The translations under genes and the position numbers were made by a program. This document shows, piece by piece, positions 12,294-12,402 of a stretch of DNA of 12,402 bases (its first letter is position 1; every line of letters starts with the position of its first letter). Origin of the DNA: Candidatus Bathyarchaeota archaeon (GTDB lineage: Archaea; Thermoproteota; CALKCG01; B24; JAGTQN01). Location: contig JAGTQN010000048.1 of NCBI GenBank assembly GCA_018396395.1, forward strand, positions 1 through 12,402, in the 5' to 3' direction. The notes beneath the pieces were generated by a model. That model had not been told where the DNA came from, did not search any database, and was given only the letters and a program-made list of their open reading frames with translations.

Positions 12294-12402
12294 ATGTCGC
12301 GAAAAATCTATGGTTGGGTAGGGCGCATCCTTCGCGTAGACCTTGGCTCTGGAAGGATATGGAGCCAGGATACGATGCCCTATGCCAAGGACTTCATAGG
12401 GG
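12294..12402 (+). CDS. Aldehyde ferredoxin oxidoreductase family, N-terminus (partial)
   Basis: The 36 visible codons read MSRKIYGWVGRILRVDLGSG, then RIWSQDTMPYAKDFIG, and run off the window. The GRILRVDL-x-SG-x-I block followed by an acidic/aromatic stretch and a FIG(G) end is the characteristic start of tungsten- or molybdenum-pterin aldehyde ferredoxin oxidoreductases, whose first domain binds the cofactor. These enzymes oxidise aldehydes (or other substrates in relatives) and reduce ferredoxin. AGAGGG (12282-12287) precedes the ATG at good distance. The 10-base gap to the iron-sulfur gene argues for one operon. The subfamily and metal cannot be told from this fragment. Confidence 0.85.
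   Translation, partial: MSRKIYGWVGRILRVDLGSGRIWSQDTMPYAKDFIG

Noticed and set aside
1..12402. CRISPR array, insertion sequence, integrase, tRNA or rRNA
   Set aside because: No regularly spaced repeats, transposase or integrase motifs, or tRNA/rRNA signature stretches were found by reading both strands.

Overview
The window reads as a chromosome segment from a thermophilic archaeon, most likely of the TACK (Thermoproteota) assemblage and possibly Bathyarchaeia-like. Placement is inferred from gene content, not from a phylogeny. The evidence is the archaeal/eukaryotic-type translation genes (S19e, L39e, L31e, LX, aIF6), PDCD5 and prefoldin alpha, A/T-rich TATA-like boxes about 25 nt ahead of starts, strong Shine-Dalgarno sites with many TTG starts, heavy AGG/AGA arginine use, and a small protein resembling the crenarchaeal chromatin protein Cren7.

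Layout. Positions 1-43 hold the first codons of a minus-strand gene. An AtpI/AtpZ-like two-helix membrane protein (408-647, +) converges on an unrecognised two-helix membrane protein (666-1364, -), with an inverted repeat between them. After about 400 nt without a supportable gene come a CPBP-type intramembrane protease (1773-3062) and CTP synthase pyrG (3236-4876). A 51-residue Cren7-like protein with cysteines lies on the minus strand (4959-5114), followed by a probable PD-(D/E)XK-fold protein (5351-5749) and a LarA-family nickel racemase with its whole catalytic set (6044-7315).

The core is the classical archaeal translation/secretion cluster, all on +: S19e, PDCD5, L39e, L31e, aIF6, LX, prefoldin alpha, ftsY (7429-11351). 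It links ribosome structure, 60S-type subunit maturation, co-translational folding and SRP-dependent targeting. Several genes are separated only by Shine-Dalgarno sites, and pfdA overlaps both its neighbours. The ftsY frame has no canonical start at the conserved N-terminus; a CTG fits.

After a 428-nt gap with simple repeats and a two-stem hairpin, a four-cluster [4Fe-4S] protein (11780-12283) precedes the 5' end of a tungsten/molybdenum aldehyde ferredoxin oxidoreductase (12294 to the window edge), a likely redox pair.

No CRISPR array, transposase, integrase, tRNA or rRNA was seen. Most of the window is conserved housekeeping DNA. The items most worth a second look are the Cren7-like protein with a zinc-knuckle-like CxxC, the CTG start of ftsY, the AtpI/Z-like gene in an archaeon, the extended L31e, and the hairpin region before the oxidoreductase genes.
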